Source: Roseomonas sp. KE2513 (GTDB lineage Bacteria; Pseudomonadota; Alphaproteobacteria; Acetobacterales; Acetobacteraceae). Taken from it: DNA of 64,000 bases. Every line of letters starts with the position of its first letter. Positions within the stretch are counted from its first letter, which is position 1. The notes under the pieces are model-generated. The model did no database searches, was not told the origin of the DNA, and saw only the letters and a program-made list of their open reading frames with translations. Shown one piece after another: positions 26,979-36,199 of the stretch. The stretch lies in the NCBI RefSeq assembly GCF_016107305.1, contig NZ_RCVR01000003.1:241487-305486 (forward strand), read 5' to 3'. The translations under genes were made by a program, and so were the position numbers.

Positions 26979-27350
26979 TCAGGCCCGGCGGAGGGCCGCC
27001 GCGGTCCGCCGCCGCGAGAAGCGCGGGGCGGTCCAGCACCGCGTCGCCGGCGCGCCGGCCGCCGGGGGAAGGGGGCGCCGCCGGATGTCCTTCGCACGCT
27101 CCACATGGGCGTGCCGGGCCGCAGGGCTGGCCAGCGGCTCCTCGGCGGGGAAGAGGTCGAAGCTGATGCTGAGGGCGGATCCGGCCTCATCGAGTCCCTC
27201 GCCGGCCAGGCGGGCGTCGGCCGTGGCGGATGGGAAGGCATCCGCGAAGCTCATGCCGAGGCTGACGCCCTCCTGACACCAGGAGGCGAGCGGGCCGCCT
27301 GGGATCGGCTCGGTCGTCGGGCAGGGGATGAGCGCGGTTGTTCCAGTCAT
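26979..27350 (-). CDS. Possible small protein or truncated paralogue of the RTX N-terminus
   Basis: 123 residues from ATG 27350. The first ~75 residues look like real coding sequence (good third-position bias, SISFDLFPAEEP), while the last ~40 are Arg/Pro-rich and look non-coding or frameshifted. It begins MTGTT where the RTX protein begins MAGTF, and both have a short LD..GS...SFDL block; the two genes also share their leader DNA. I read it as either a small secreted-type relative or the broken start of a second RTX-type gene. Resemblance at protein level is weak. Confidence 0.4.
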   Translation of the reverse strand: MTGTTALIPCPTTEPIPGGPLASWCQEGVSLGMSFADAFPSATADARLAGEGLDEAGSALSISFDLFPAEEPLASPAARHAHVERAKDIRRRPLPPAAGAPATRCWTAPRFSRRRTAAALRRA

Positions 27351-27614
27351 GGTCGTTTTGTCCTTTGCCTGGTCGGGCCTGGGCTGGCGGGCGCTCGCGC
27401 GCCTTCGCTGCTCCACCGGAACATTAGGAGGCCAAAGGTTAACGATCTGCTTCAGCCCGGCGTGTTCCTTACGCAACATCCGGCGGCGTCATGGCCTGGG
27501 CCGCGCCCCCCGCGCAGGCGCGGGGCACGAAAGGCGGCGCGCTGTGCCCTCGCTGCTCTCTCTGCGCGCTGCCAACATGTGTTAACCAGTTCGCTGTTCC
27601 CCCGGGGCCCTCCG
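27351..27614. promoter_or_regulatory. Divergent region: small gene leader and rfbC promoter
   Basis: Holds the shared AGGACAAAACGACC leader (27351-27364, minus strand), a GGCCAAAGGTTAAC block at 27430-27443 and, before rfbC, another GTTAACC at 27581-27587 on the plus strand, 28 bases before its ATG. The repeated GTTAACC may be chance or part of a common promoter. No gene is seen here. Confidence 0.4.
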
Positions 27615-28235
27615 ATGTCCGTCATCTTTCCGCCCGTCGACCTGCAGCGCCTCGCCGTGGGGGCGCCGCGCACGAGCGGCAACGTGACCGCCCTGCCGCT
27701 TGGGATCGAGGGGCCGCTGCTGCTCGGCCTCCGGCGCATCGGGGACCTGCGCGGCTACTTCATGGAGACCTATAGCGAGCGGGACTTCCGCGCGGTGGGG
27801 GTGGACGCGCGCTTCGTGCAGGACAACCAATCCCTCTCGGCCCGGGTCGGCACGCTGCGCGGCCTGCATTTCCAGACGCCGCCGCACGCCCAGGCGAAGC
27901 TCGTGCGGGTGGTGCGCGGCGCGGTACTCGACATTGCCGTGGATATCCGCCGCGACTCGCCGGGCTTCGGGCGGCATGTCGCCTGCCACCTGACGGCTGA
28001 CGGGGCGGAGCAGCTCTACATTCCCGCCGGCTTCGCCCACGGCTTCGTCACCCTCGCGTCCGATACGGAGGTCGCCTACAAGGTGAGCGACCATTACGCG
28101 CCGGAATGCGACCGTGGCATCGCCTGGGACGATCCGGACCTCGGCCTGCCCTGGCCCGAGCTGCCGGGCGGCCCCATCCTCTCCGAGAAGGACAGGACCC
28201 ACCCCCGGCTGCGTGACCTGCCGCCGCTCTTCTGA
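27615..28235 (+). CDS. rfbC: dTDP-4-dehydrorhamnose 3,5-epimerase
   Basis: 206 residues, a cupin-fold RmlC. It epimerises dTDP-4-keto-6-deoxyglucose at C3 and C5, the third step to dTDP-L-rhamnose. Motifs: RGYFMETYSERDF, the active-site region QDNQSLSARVGTLRGLHFQ with the catalytic His, KLVRVVRGAVLDIAVDIR and YIPAGFAHGF. ATG 27615 is the start; a much longer frame upstream is not coding. First gene of an rfbC-B-D-A operon. Confidence 0.96.
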   Translation: MSVIFPPVDLQRLAVGAPRTSGNVTALPLGIEGPLLLGLRRIGDLRGYFMETYSERDFRAVGVDARFVQDNQSLSARVGTLRGLHFQTPPHAQAKLVRVVRGAVLDIAVDIRRDSPGFGRHVACHLTADGAEQLYIPAGFAHGFVTLASDTEVAYKVSDHYAPECDRGIAWDDPDLGLPWPELPGGPILSEKDRTHPRLRDLPPLF

Positions 28236-28295
28236 CACAAGGTTCCCTGACAGAAGGCCTCCAACTGCCTTCCGACAAGGTCCGAGATTCCCATC

Positions 28296-29366
28296 ATGCG
28301 CGTGATCGTCACCGGCGGCGCCGGCTTCATCGGCTCGGCCCTTGTCCGCCACCTCGTGCTCGACCTCGGGCACGAGGTGCTGGTGGTGGACAAGCTCACC
28401 TATGCCGGCGACCCGCGCACGGTCGCTGCCTGCGAGGGGCGGCCCGGATTCGCGCTGCTCCGCGCTGACATCCTCGACGCCGCGGCCATGCGCGCGGCCT
28501 TCGCGGACTACGCGCCCGATGCCGTCATGCATTTGGCGGCCGAGAGCCACGTGGACCGCTCCATCGCCTCCGCCGCGCCCTTCGTGCAGACGAACGTGAT
28601 GGGCACTTTCGTGCTGCTGGAGGCGGCGCGGGAGCTGCTGGCGGGCTACGGCGCCGAGCGGCGCGCGGCCTTCCGCTTCCTCCATGTCTCGACCGACGAG
28701 GTCTTCGGCTCCCTCGGCTCGACCGGTGCCTTCACGGAGACGACGCCCTATGACCCGCGCTCGCCCTATTCCGCGAGCAAGGCGGGGTCGGACCACCTGG
28801 CGCGGGCTTGGCACGAGACCTACGGCCTGCCGACCATCGTCACGAACTGCTCGAACAACTACGGGCCCTACCACTTCCCGGAGAAGCTTATCCCGCTCGT
28901 TACCCTCAACGCGCTGGAGGGGCTGCCGCTCCCGGTCTATGGCGACGGCGGCAACATCCGGGACTGGCTTTTCGTCGAGGACCATGTGCGCGCACTCGTC
29001 GCCGCCGTGACCCGTGGCGTGCCGGGCGAGACCTACAACATCGGCGGGCGGGCCGAGCGCACGAACCTGCAGGTGGTGCGCGCCATCTGCGACACGCTGG
29101 ACCGGCTGCGGCCCGGGTCCGCTCCGCGACGCGACCTCATCACCTTCGTGCCCGACCGGCCCGGACACGACCGGCGCTACGCCATCGATCCCGCCAAGGC
29201 GGAGCGAGAGCTCGGCTGGCGGGCCTCCGTCACCTTCGAGGAGGGGATCGCGCGCACCGTCGCCTGGTATCTCGAGAACGAGGCCTGGTGGCGGCCGCTG
29301 CGGGAGGCTGTCTATCGCGGCGAGCGGCTCGGCCTGTTGCCGGCCTCACCGGGTGCCGGGGCCTGA
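28296..29366 (+). CDS. rfbB: dTDP-glucose 4,6-dehydratase
   Basis: 356 residues, an extended SDR (RmlB). It converts dTDP-glucose to dTDP-4-keto-6-deoxyglucose with bound NAD. Visible: [15 protein letters not shown] at the N-terminus, [22 protein letters not shown] (catalytic Thr/Asp/Glu), the [11 protein letters not shown]xxxK motif and [15 protein letters not shown]. It shares one base with the downstream rfbD start. Confidence 0.97.
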   Translation: MRVIVTGGAGFIGSALVRHLVLDLGHEVLVVDKLTYAGDPRTVAACEGRPGFALLRADILDAAAMRAAFADYAPDAVMHLAAESHVDRSIASAAPFVQTNVMGTFVLLEAARELLAGYGAERRAAFRFLHVSTDEVFGSLGSTGAFTETTPYDPRSPYSASKAGSDHLARAWHETYGLPTIVTNCSNNYGPYHFPEKLIPLVTLNALEGLPLPVYGDGGNIRDWLFVEDHVRALVAAVTRGVPGETYNIGGRAERTNLQVVRAICDTLDRLRPGSAPRRDLITFVPDRPGHDRRYAIDPAKAERELGWRASVTFEEGIARTVAWYLENEAWWRPLREAVYRGERLGLLPASPGAGA

Positions 29367-30268
29367 TGCGCGTCCTCGTCGCCGGGCGCCGTGGGCAGCT
29401 CGCGGCCGCGCTGATCGAGCGCCTGCCGCAAGACGGCCACGAGGTGGTCGCGCTCGGACGGCCCGATCTCGACCTGACGGAGCGCGACTCGATCCTGCGG
29501 GCGATCAAGGCCCACAGGCCGGATGCCGTGGTCAACGCTGCCGCCTATACGGCGGTGGACCGCGCCGAGGAGGATCGCGACCTTGCCTTCGCGGTGAACA
29601 CGATCGGCCCCGCGATGCTCGCCGCCGCCTGCGCCGGGCGGGACCTGCCCTTCCTCCATCTCTCCACCGACTACGTCTTCTCGGGCGAGGGCGGGGCGCC
29701 CTATGACGAGGAGGCCGAGCCCGCGCCGCTCGGCACCTATGGCGCCTCCAAGCTCGCGGGGGAGCGCGCGGCGATGGCGGCCAATCCCCGCACCGCCGTC
29801 ATCCGCACCGCCTGGCTTTGCGGGCCGCAGGGGTCGAACTTCGTGAAGACCATGCTTCGCCTCGGCGAGGAGCGGGAGGCGGTCTCGGTGGTGGCGGACC
29901 AGCGGGGCGCGCCGACCTTCGTTGCCGACCTCGCGGACGCCGTCGCGCTCATGCTGCCCCGGCTGGTGGCGGCGCCCGCTGATGATGCCGCTTTCGGCAT
30001 CTTCCACCTGACCGGCGCGCCGCACACCACCTGGCACGGCTTTGCCGAGGCGATCTTCGAGGGCGCCGCCGCGCGCGGGCGGAAGGTGCCGCGGCTCCTC
30101 GCCATCACGACGGCCGAATACCCCACGCCTGCCCGACGGCCGCCCGATGGCCGCCTGAATTGTGGACGCATCCTTCAGGTGTACGGCATCCGGCCCGCCG
30201 ATTGGCGCCAATCCCTCGCGCGCTGCCTCGACGGGTTGATCGGGCCGATCACGAAGGATCAGGCATGA
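29366..30268 (+). CDS. rfbD: dTDP-4-dehydrorhamnose reductase
   Basis: 300 residues (RmlD), which reduces dTDP-4-keto-rhamnose to dTDP-L-rhamnose using NAD(P)H. Marks: [12 protein letters not shown] (nucleotide site, GxxGQL type), [36 protein letters not shown] (YxxxK), and [17 protein letters not shown]. The start overlaps the rfbB stop by one base and its stop overlaps rfbA by four (ATGA), so the operon is tightly coupled. Confidence 0.96.
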   Translation: MRVLVAGRRGQLAAALIERLPQDGHEVVALGRPDLDLTERDSILRAIKAHRPDAVVNAAAYTAVDRAEEDRDLAFAVNTIGPAMLAAACAGRDLPFLHLSTDYVFSGEGGAPYDEEAEPAPLGTYGASKLAGERAAMAANPRTAVIRTAWLCGPQGSNFVKTMLRLGEEREAVSVVADQRGAPTFVADLADAVALMLPRLVAAPADDAAFGIFHLTGAPHTTWHGFAEAIFEGAAARGRKVPRLLAITTAEYPTPARRPPDGRLNCGRILQVYGIRPADWRQSLARCLDGLIGPITKDQA

Positions 30269-31167
30269 AGGCCACCCCGACCGGCCCGTTCAAGGCGACG
30301 AAAGGCATCCTCCTCGCGGGTGGCAGCGGCACGCGGCTCTACCCGGCGACGCTGGCCGTTTCGAAGCAGCTGCTGCCCGTCTACGACAAGCCGATGATCT
30401 ACTACCCGCTCTCGGTGCTCATGCTGGCGGATATCCGGGACATCCTGGTGATCTCCACCCCGCACGACCTGCCGCTCTTCCGCCGCCTGCTCGGCACCGG
30501 GGAGCAGTGGGGAATCCGCATCACCTATGCCGAGCAGCCCCAGCCGGACGGCCTCGCCCAGGCCTTCATTCTCGGCGAGGAGTTCCTCGCCGGCGCTCCA
30601 TCCGCTCTCGTGCTCGGCGACAACATCTATCACGGCTACGAGTTGGACGACCGCCTCGCGGAGGCGCGGGTGGACGACCACGGTGCCTCCGTCTTCGCCT
30701 ATCGTGTGGCAGACCCCGAGCGCTACGGCGTGGTGGAGTTCGACCAGGCCTTCCGCGCCCTCTCGCTGGAGGAGAAGCCGGTCAAGCCACGCTCCAACTG
30801 GGCGGTCACGGGCCTCTACTTCTACGACGGCCGCGCGCCGGCCCTCTCGCGCACGCTCAAGCCCTCCCCGCGCGGCGAACTCGAGATCACCGACCTCAAC
30901 CGCCTCTACCTGGAGGAGGGATCGCTCCGCGTGATCCGCCTCGGCCGCGGCTACGCCTGGCTCGACACGGGTACCCATGACAGCCTGCTGGAGGCCGGCG
31001 AATACGTGCGCGCCATCGAGAAGCGCACCGGCACGAAGGTGGCGGCACCCGAGGAAGTCGCCTGGCGCCGCGGCTTCATCGACGACGACGCCCTCCGTGC
31101 CCTCGCTGTGAAACAGAGCAAGAGCGGATACGGGACCTACCTCGAAGGGCTGGTGGCACGGGGGTGA
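30265..31167 (+). CDS. rfbA: Glucose-1-phosphate thymidylyltransferase
   Basis: 300 residues (RmlA). It makes dTDP-glucose from dTTP and glucose-1-phosphate, the first and feedback-regulated step. Motifs: [47 protein letters not shown] and [10 protein letters not shown]. It is the last gene of the four-gene rhamnose operon, so the operon order is the reverse of pathway order for A. Ends 13 bases before the dispersed hairpin element. Confidence 0.97.
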   Translation: MKATPTGPFKATKGILLAGGSGTRLYPATLAVSKQLLPVYDKPMIYYPLSVLMLADIRDILVISTPHDLPLFRRLLGTGEQWGIRITYAEQPQPDGLAQAFILGEEFLAGAPSALVLGDNIYHGYELDDRLAEARVDDHGASVFAYRVADPERYGVVEFDQAFRALSLEEKPVKPRSNWAVTGLYFYDGRAPALSRTLKPSPRGELEITDLNRLYLEEGSLRVIRLGRGYAWLDTGTHDSLLEAGEYVRAIEKRTGTKVAAPEEVAWRRGFIDDDALRALAVKQSKSGYGTYLEGLVARG

Positions 31168-31447
31168 GCGCTTGCGGCGCCGGAGAGGGCGCTGCCCTCT
31201 CCGGACATCCAAGGCAATGCCTCGGATCCGCCAGGAGCCTGAGGCTGCTGGACCTGCATCTGGCTTTCGTAAATGCGGAGATTAAAAGCCGGCTCTTTGC
31301 CGGTGCCCCTCCTGCGCGTGCCGTTGCCTCGGGTCAATGACCCGAGGCGCACCGGCCGCTCAGAGATTCCAGACTTGAGAAAGAAGATGATGGTGAGGGG
31401 CCCGGGGAGAGGAAGAATTCCTTCTTCCTCTCCCCGGAGTCGCAAGC
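31168..31447. repeat. Dispersed hairpin element, copy C (convergent intergenic region)
   Basis: The fullest forward-oriented copy, between convergent rfbA and folD. It has four inverted repeats: an outer stem at 31180-31204 (CCGGAGAGGGC ... GCCCTCTCCGG), a short GCCGG...CCGGC near 31288-31302, a GCCTCGGGTCA/TGACCCGAGGC stem at 31326-31348, and the main 14-bp perfect hairpin (31402-31415 with 31424-31437) around AATTCCTT. A GATGATGGTGAGGGG linker precedes the last. It ends 11 bases from the folD stop. Confidence 0.85.
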
Positions 31448-32374
31448 TCAGGCCAACCCCGGTCCGTGCCCGTAGGATTCCTCGGGCGTCGCATGTTCCT
31501 CAGCGACGCCGCCGTTGGGTTGCAGCTCGGCCGCGCCGCGGCGGGCGAGGGCGGCTTCGAGGGTGTTTTCCAGCAGGCAGGCGATGGTCATGGGCCCCAC
31601 GCCGCCGGGGACGGGGGTGATCCAGCCTGCGCGTTCCCGAGCGGCCTCGAACTCCACGTCGCCGGCCAGCTTGCCGTCGGCGCGGCGGTTGATGCCGACG
31701 TCGATGACCACGGCGCCGGGGGCGATCCAGTCGCCGCGCACCACGGCCTCGCGGCCGACGGCGGCAACGAGGATCTCGGCCCGGCGGCACTCCTCCGCGA
31801 TGTCGCGGGAGCGGGAATGGAGGACGGTGACGGTCGCGTCGGCGGCGAGGAGCAGGGCGGCCATGGGGCGGCCGACGATGGCGCTGCGGCCGAGCACCAC
31901 CGCGCGGGCGCCGGAGAGGTCGATGCCCGTTTCGGCGAGGAGGTGCATGACGCCTTTGGGGGTGCAGGGCACCAGGCCCGGCAGGCCCGCGGCCAGGCGG
32001 CCGGCATTGACGGGGTGGAAGCCGTCCACGTCCTTGGCGGGGTCCACCGCCTCCAGCACGCGCTGGGGGTCGATGTGCTTGGGAAGAGGGAGCTGGACGA
32101 GGATGCCGTCCACCGCCGGGTCCGCGTTCAGGCGGCGAATGGTGGCCAACAGCTCGGCCTCTGCCACCGTTTCGGGCAGGAGGATGGTCTCGCTGTCAAA
32201 GCCGGCTTCCTTGGCGGCGCGGTCCTTGTTGCGGACATAGACGACGCTGGCGGGGTCGTCGCCGACGCGGACCACGCGGAGCCCGGGGCGGAAGCCGAGC
32301 CCGGCCACGCGCTTGCCGAGCGCCGCGCGGAGCCCTGCCCCGATCGCCTTGCCGTCGAGCAGCCGGGCCGTCAC
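31448..32374 (-). CDS. folD: Bifunctional methylenetetrahydrofolate dehydrogenase/cyclohydrolase
   Basis: 308 residues. FolD interconverts 5,10-methylene-, methenyl- and 10-formyl-tetrahydrofolate for one-carbon supply. Motifs: [14 protein letters not shown] with the catalytic Lys, [25 protein letters not shown] and [16 protein letters not shown] (NADP site). About 15 residues beyond the usual C-terminus are polar. It is read directly after a YggT-family gene (one base between). Confidence 0.96.
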   Translation of the reverse strand: MTARLLDGKAIGAGLRAALGKRVAGLGFRPGLRVVRVGDDPASVVYVRNKDRAAKEAGFDSETILLPETVAEAELLATIRRLNADPAVDGILVQLPLPKHIDPQRVLEAVDPAKDVDGFHPVNAGRLAAGLPGLVPCTPKGVMHLLAETGIDLSGARAVVLGRSAIVGRPMAALLLAADATVTVLHSRSRDIAEECRRAEILVAAVGREAVVRGDWIAPGAVVIDVGINRRADGKLAGDVEFEAARERAGWITPVPGGVGPMTIACLLENTLEAALARRGAAELQPNGGVAEEHATPEESYGHGPGLA

Positions 32375-32375
32375 C

Positions 32376-32678
32376 TCAGGCCCCCAGCCGCCAGAGGGCG
32401 GGGAAGACCGTGACGTTGAGGAAGATCCGCAGTGCCTGGAGAAGCAGGATGAGCACGAGCGGCGAGAGGTCCACGCCGCCGAGGTCGGGCAGGAAGCGGC
32501 GGATCGGCCGGAGCGCCGGCTCCGTCACCCGCCAGAGGAAGTCGCCCACCGACCAGACGAAGCGGTTGCGGGTGTCGAGCACGTTGAAGGCGGTCAGCAT
32601 GCTGAACACTGCCGCAATGATCAGCACCCAGACATAGAGGCCGATCACCTGATCGATCAGCCAGAAGATCGCTGTCAT
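32376..32678 (-). CDS. YggT-family membrane protein
   Basis: 100 residues with two membrane helices, one at each end ([20 protein letters not shown] and [20 protein letters not shown]), linked by the typical [30 protein letters not shown] block of YggT proteins. Their role is unclear; they are linked with membrane or cell-division functions in some bacteria. ATG 32678 gives the family-typical length; a longer start at 32810 runs toward the tRNA. Likely co-transcribed with folD. Confidence 0.9.
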   Translation of the reverse strand: MTAIFWLIDQVIGLYVWVLIIAAVFSMLTAFNVLDTRNRFVWSVGDFLWRVTEPALRPIRRFLPDLGGVDLSPLVLILLLQALRIFLNVTVFPALWRLGA

Positions 32679-32841
32679 CCCGCCGCCCTCGAATCTAATC
32701 CGGCGCTGTGTATGGCCCGGCGTGGGGCCCGTCCAGCCGGGCGGTGACAGGAATGGCACGAGGACGCTTGACGCCGCGGGGATGGCGGGGAATAAGCCCG
32801 CCTCACGCACCGGATCCCAACCCTGGTGCGGTGGGACGTGT

Positions 32842-32917
32842 GGGGCTGTAGCTCAGTTGGGAGAGCGCGTCGTTCGCAATGACGAGGCCAGGGGTTCGAT
32901 TCCCCTCAGCTCCACCA
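32842..32917 (+). tRNA. tRNA-Ala (anticodon CGC)
   Basis: 76 bases that fold as a standard cloverleaf: acceptor GGGGCTG with CAGCTCC, D-arm GCTC...GAGC, anticodon stem CGTCG/TGACG with loop TTCGCAA (anticodon CGC, reading GCG), and T-arm AGGGG TTCGATT CCCCT. The CCA end is encoded. No integrated element is seen at its 3' end. Confidence 0.95.
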
Positions 32918-33014
32918 CTCCCCTCTCCTACTCCATCGCCTGAACTCCTTGCGCGCGCCTGTTGCGCCTGGAAACCTCGTGGCAAGCTTCCCGCAAACGG
33001 GAAGGAACGGGTTC

Positions 33015-33758
33015 ATGGCAGGTCGCCTCGCGGGCAAGCGTGCCTTCATCACCGCGGCGGGGCAGGGGATCGGCCGCGCCATCGCGCTCGCCTTCGCGCG
33101 GGAAGGGGCGCGGGTTCTTGCGACGGATCGTCACGCGGACAAGCTCGCCGGGCTCGAGGGCTGCGAGACGGCGGTGCTGGACGTGCTGGACGACGATGCC
33201 TTCACCGGGGCGGTGCAGGGCGCCGGCCCGCTGGACGCGATGGTGAACTGTGCCGGCGTCGTGCACCAGAACACCGCCCTGACCTGCACCGATGCGGAGT
33301 GGGAGGCGGCCTTCGCCCTCAATTGCCGCGCCACCTGGAAGGGAATGGCGGCGGCGCTGCCGGGTATGGTGGAGCGGCGCCGGGGCGCGGTGGTCAACAT
33401 CGCCAGCGCGGCGGGCTGGGCCAAGGCGGCGCCGAACCGCTTTGTCTACGGCGCCACCAAGGCGGCCATCGTGGGCATGACCAAGATGGCGGCGGTGGAC
33501 GTGGTGGCCCAGGGCGTGCGGCTGAACTGCATCTGCCCGGGCACGATCGACACTCCCTCCCTCGGCGAGCGCATCGCGGCCAACGCGGCGGCGGCCGGTG
33601 GCGTGGAGGCGGCGCGCGCCGCCTTCGTGGCGCGGCAGGCGGTGGGGCGGCTGGGAAGCGCGGAGGAGATCGCGGCGCTGGCGGTCTACCTCGCCTCGGA
33701 CGAGAGCGCCTTCGTCACGGGGCAGGCGATGGTGATCGACGGAGGGTGGACGCTCTGA
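33015..33758 (+). CDS. SDR-family oxidoreductase, 3-hydroxybutyrate dehydrogenase (BDH2)-like
   Basis: 247 residues with a classical SDR fold: TAAGQGIGRAIALAF (TGxxxGIG site), NCAGV, NIASAAGW with the catalytic Ser, YGATKAAIVGMTK with the YxxxK pair, and CPGTIDTPSLGERI. The tail VYLASDESAFVTGQAMVIDGG closely resembles animal BDH2/DHRS6 and bacterial relatives that oxidise 3-hydroxybutyrate or sugar acids. ATG 33015 is used; an upstream start at 32949 adds an atypical leader. The substrate is a prediction from family resemblance. Confidence 0.88.
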   Translation: MAGRLAGKRAFITAAGQGIGRAIALAFAREGARVLATDRHADKLAGLEGCETAVLDVLDDDAFTGAVQGAGPLDAMVNCAGVVHQNTALTCTDAEWEAAFALNCRATWKGMAAALPGMVERRRGAVVNIASAAGWAKAAPNRFVYGATKAAIVGMTKMAAVDVVAQGVRLNCICPGTIDTPSLGERIAANAAAAGGVEAARAAFVARQAVGRLGSAEEIAALAVYLASDESAFVTGQAMVIDGGWTL

Positions 33759-34075
33759 GGCTGCCGGTGCTGGCGGCCCCTGGGAAGAGGAAGAAGGAAT
33801 TCTTTCTCTTCCCAGACCCCTCACCATCATCTTTTTCTTTAAACTGAGATCACTCTGCGGCCGGTGCGCCTCGGGTCGATGACCCGAGGCGGCTGCACGC
33901 CCAGGAAAGGCACGAAGAAGAACCGGCCCCCATCACCGCATTCGCGAAGCGAGACGGGGATCCAAGGGCCTCAGGCTCTGGTGGGGCAGGATGAACGCTG
34001 CGCGTTCACCCGGGAGGTGCCGGAGAGGGCGGAGCCCTCTCTGGTGGCCGCATCGGGAGGCCCCCGTCAGGGGCG
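33759..34075. repeat. Dispersed hairpin element, copy D (convergent intergenic region)
   Basis: Inverted copy between the convergent SDR and gpx genes. The main hairpin (33781-33814) reads TGGGAAGAGGAAGA ... TCTCTTCCCA with AGGAATTC in the loop. It is followed by ACCCCTCACCATCATC and a T-rich run (TTTTTCTTT), then a GCCTCGGGTC/GACCCGAGGC stem (33868-33890), a GGGATCCAAGGGCCTCAGG block (33957-33975) and an outer stem CCGGAGAGGGC...GCCCTCTCTGG (34021-34045). The first hairpin lies 22 bases after the SDR stop. Confidence 0.85.
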
Positions 34076-34570
34076 CTATCCCGGCTCCGCCAGCAACCGC
34101 TCGATGTCGGCCGAGAGCTTTTCCGGCGCGGTGGCCGGGGCGTAACGGCCGGCCACGCGGCCGTCGCGGCCGATGAGGAACTTCGTGAAGTTCCACTTGA
34201 TCGCCTCGGTCCCGAGCGCGCCGGGTGCGGCGTGCTTGAGGTGGCGGAAGATCGGGTCGGCGCCCGTGCCGTTCACCTCGATCTTGGCCAGGATGGGGAA
34301 GGTCACGTCATAGGTCGTGCTGCAGAAGTTCGCGATGGCCGCGTCGTCACCCGGCTCCTGGCCAGCGAACCCGTTGCAGGGGAAGGCAAGGACGGTGAAG
34401 CCCCGGTCGGCGTAGCGGCGCTGGAGGGCTTCCAGCCCCGCGTATTGCGGCGTGAAGCCGCACCGGCTGGCGGTGTTCACGACCAGCAGCACCTTTCCGC
34501 GGAACTCGGCGAGGGGCAGGGCGCTGCCGTCCGGGCGACGGGCAGAGAGGTCGAGAAGGGATTCGCTCAA
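34076..34570 (-). CDS. Glutathione peroxidase family, Cys-type (probably thioredoxin-dependent)
   Basis: 164 residues. Catalytic tetrad residues are visible: C37 (NTASRCGFTP), Q71 (CNGFAGQEPG), W126 and N127 (IKWNFTKF). A second Cys, C83 in NFCSTTYDVTFP, matches the resolving Cys of two-Cys peroxidases such as BtuE, which use thioredoxin rather than glutathione. It reduces hydrogen or lipid peroxides. Its start overlaps the sugar dehydrogenase stop by four bases; trxA lies two genes upstream in the same run, fitting thioredoxin dependence. Confidence 0.9.
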   Translation of the reverse strand: MSESLLDLSARRPDGSALPLAEFRGKVLLVVNTASRCGFTPQYAGLEALQRRYADRGFTVLAFPCNGFAGQEPGDDAAIANFCSTTYDVTFPILAKIEVNGTGADPIFRHLKHAAPGALGTEAIKWNFTKFLIGRDGRVAGRYAPATAPEKLSADIERLLAEPG

Positions 34571-35712
34571 TTCGCGGGCTCCAGGCGGAGGATGCGGCCG
34601 CGATCCTCGTCGGTCAGGATGTAGAGGAGGCCGTCCGGGCCGGGCAGCACTTGGCGGAAGCGGGTGCGGCCCCAGAGCATGCGCTCCTCCGCCACCACGC
34701 GGTCACCCTGCATGGTGAGTCGCACGAGGCCGGGCGGGTTGAGGGCGGCGAGGAAAAGGTTGCCGCGCCAGGCAGGGAAGGCGTCGCCGCTGAGGAAGTT
34801 CCCGCCGGAGGGGCTGACGGCGGGGGTCCAGTGCCAGAGGGGTTCCTCGATCCCGGGGGCGCTGGCGCGGCCGGTGCCAATGGGGCTGCCGTCGTAGTCC
34901 GTGCCGTAGGAGACGATCGGCCAGCCGTAATTGGCGCCAGGACGGAGGAGGTTCACCTCGTCGCCGCCCTTGGCGCCGAACTCGATCTCGATGATCGAAC
35001 CGGTGGCGGGGTTCACCGCCAGGCCCTGTGGGTTGCGGTGGCCGAGGCTGAAGATTTCGGGGCGGGCGCCCGCGCGGCCGATGAAGGGGTTGCCCGCGGC
35101 CGGGCTGCCGTCGCGCTCGAGGCGCAGGACCTTGCCGCCGAGGTCGGAGAGGTCCTGGGCGCGTGACTTGTTGGCATAGCGCTCCCCGGTGGAGAGGAAG
35201 AGCTTTCCGTCGCGTCCGAAGACGATACGGCAGCCATAGTGGTTGCGTCCGGAGGCCTGGGCGGGCGTCGCGTCGAGCAGCGTGCGCGTGCCTTCCAGGC
35301 GAGAGAAATCGGGCGAGAGGGTGGCCGTGGCGAGGCGGGTCAGCACGCCGCCCCCGGCCGCGCCGGCGAGGCAGAAGTAGACCTGCCGGATGGCCGGGAA
35401 ATCAGGGGCGAGGGCGACGTCGAGCAGCCCTCCCTGGCCGGCCGCCACCACCTCGGGCACGCCGGGAAGAGGGGCGGAAAGCGTCCCGTCCGTCCCGACG
35501 AGACGCAGGCGTCCGGGACGCTCCGTCACCAGCATCCGGCCGTCCGGCAGGAAGGCGGCGCCCCAGGGGTGGTCGAGGCCGGTCGCGAAACCCGTGACGC
35601 GGAAGGCGCCGCGCTCGCTCCGCACGACCTCCTGGGCGCGGACAGGGTCGGCGGCGCAGGCCGCCAGACCCAATCCTGCCAGCAGGGCGAGGAGCCGCGC
35701 GGCGCGCCTCAC
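34567..35712 (-). CDS. PQQ-dependent aldose sugar dehydrogenase-like lipoprotein
   Basis: 381 residues. An N-terminal lipoprotein signal peptide (RLLALLAGLGLAACAADP, lipobox LAAC) is followed by a six-bladed beta-propeller of the soluble-glucose-dehydrogenase/YliI class: GLDHPWGAAFLPDGRMLVTE, the blade motif GQGGLLDVALAPDF, YGCRIVFGRDGKLFLSTGER, SLGHRNPQGLAVNPATG and ANYGWPIVSYG. These oxidise aldose sugars in the periplasm with PQQ. Placed between trxA (16 bases) and gpx (overlap). Confidence 0.92.
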   Translation of the reverse strand: MRRAARLLALLAGLGLAACAADPVRAQEVVRSERGAFRVTGFATGLDHPWGAAFLPDGRMLVTERPGRLRLVGTDGTLSAPLPGVPEVVAAGQGGLLDVALAPDFPAIRQVYFCLAGAAGGGVLTRLATATLSPDFSRLEGTRTLLDATPAQASGRNHYGCRIVFGRDGKLFLSTGERYANKSRAQDLSDLGGKVLRLERDGSPAAGNPFIGRAGARPEIFSLGHRNPQGLAVNPATGSIIEIEFGAKGGDEVNLLRPGANYGWPIVSYGTDYDGSPIGTGRASAPGIEEPLWHWTPAVSPSGGNFLSGDAFPAWRGNLFLAALNPPGLVRLTMQGDRVVAEERMLWGRTRFRQVLPGPDGLLYILTDEDRGRILRLEPAN

Positions 35713-35728
35713 GACCGGGATCGCGTGG

Positions 35729-36067
35729 TCAGGCCTTGGCGCCGATCGCCTGGTCCACCCAGTCGCGAAGCTGGCCGCGCGGCATGGCGCCGACCTTCAT
35801 GTCCACGGGCTTGCCGTCCTTGAAGAGGATCATCGTCGGGATGCCGCGCACCGCGTACTCGTTCGGCGTCATCGGGTTCTCGTCGATGTTGACCTTGGCG
35901 ACGGTCAGCTTGCCCGCGTAGTCGCGGCCGATCTCGTCCAGGATCGGGCCGACCATGCGGCAGGGGCCGCACCACTCCGCCCAGAAGTCGACGAGCACGG
36001 GGCCATCGGCCTGGAGGACGTCGGTTTTGAAGCTGTCGTCGCTGACGGCCTTGGTGTTCTCGCTCAT
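35729..36067 (-). CDS. trxA: Thioredoxin
   Basis: 112 residues with the active site WCGPC (C33, C36), the cis-Pro loop GIPTMILF and the usual [11 protein letters not shown] entry strand. It is a cytosolic disulfide reductase for many partners. ATG 36067 is used. It is first in a run with a PQQ sugar dehydrogenase and a Cys-type glutathione peroxidase that probably depends on thioredoxin. Confidence 0.96.
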   Translation of the reverse strand: MSENTKAVSDDSFKTDVLQADGPVLVDFWAEWCGPCRMVGPILDEIGRDYAGKLTVAKVNIDENPMTPNEYAVRGIPTMILFKDGKPVDMKVGAMPRGQLRDWVDQAIGAKA

Positions 36068-36199
36068 TGCGCTGCGTTTCCGAAAAGGGCCCGCTGGGGG
36101 ATCACCCCTGAAGGTCGGGATGTGCGGGGCTTGGGTCAAGGAGGGGGCGGCTCGCGCGCCGCGCCGTCAGCCCAGGGGGCGCCCGCGCGTTCATCCCGC

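Noticed and set aside
34076..34570. Possible loss of the catalytic Gln in the peroxidase (CNGF instead of CNQF)
   Set aside because: The catalytic Gln of the family is the one in GQEPG (Q71), which is present; the CNQF residue is not part of the tetrad.
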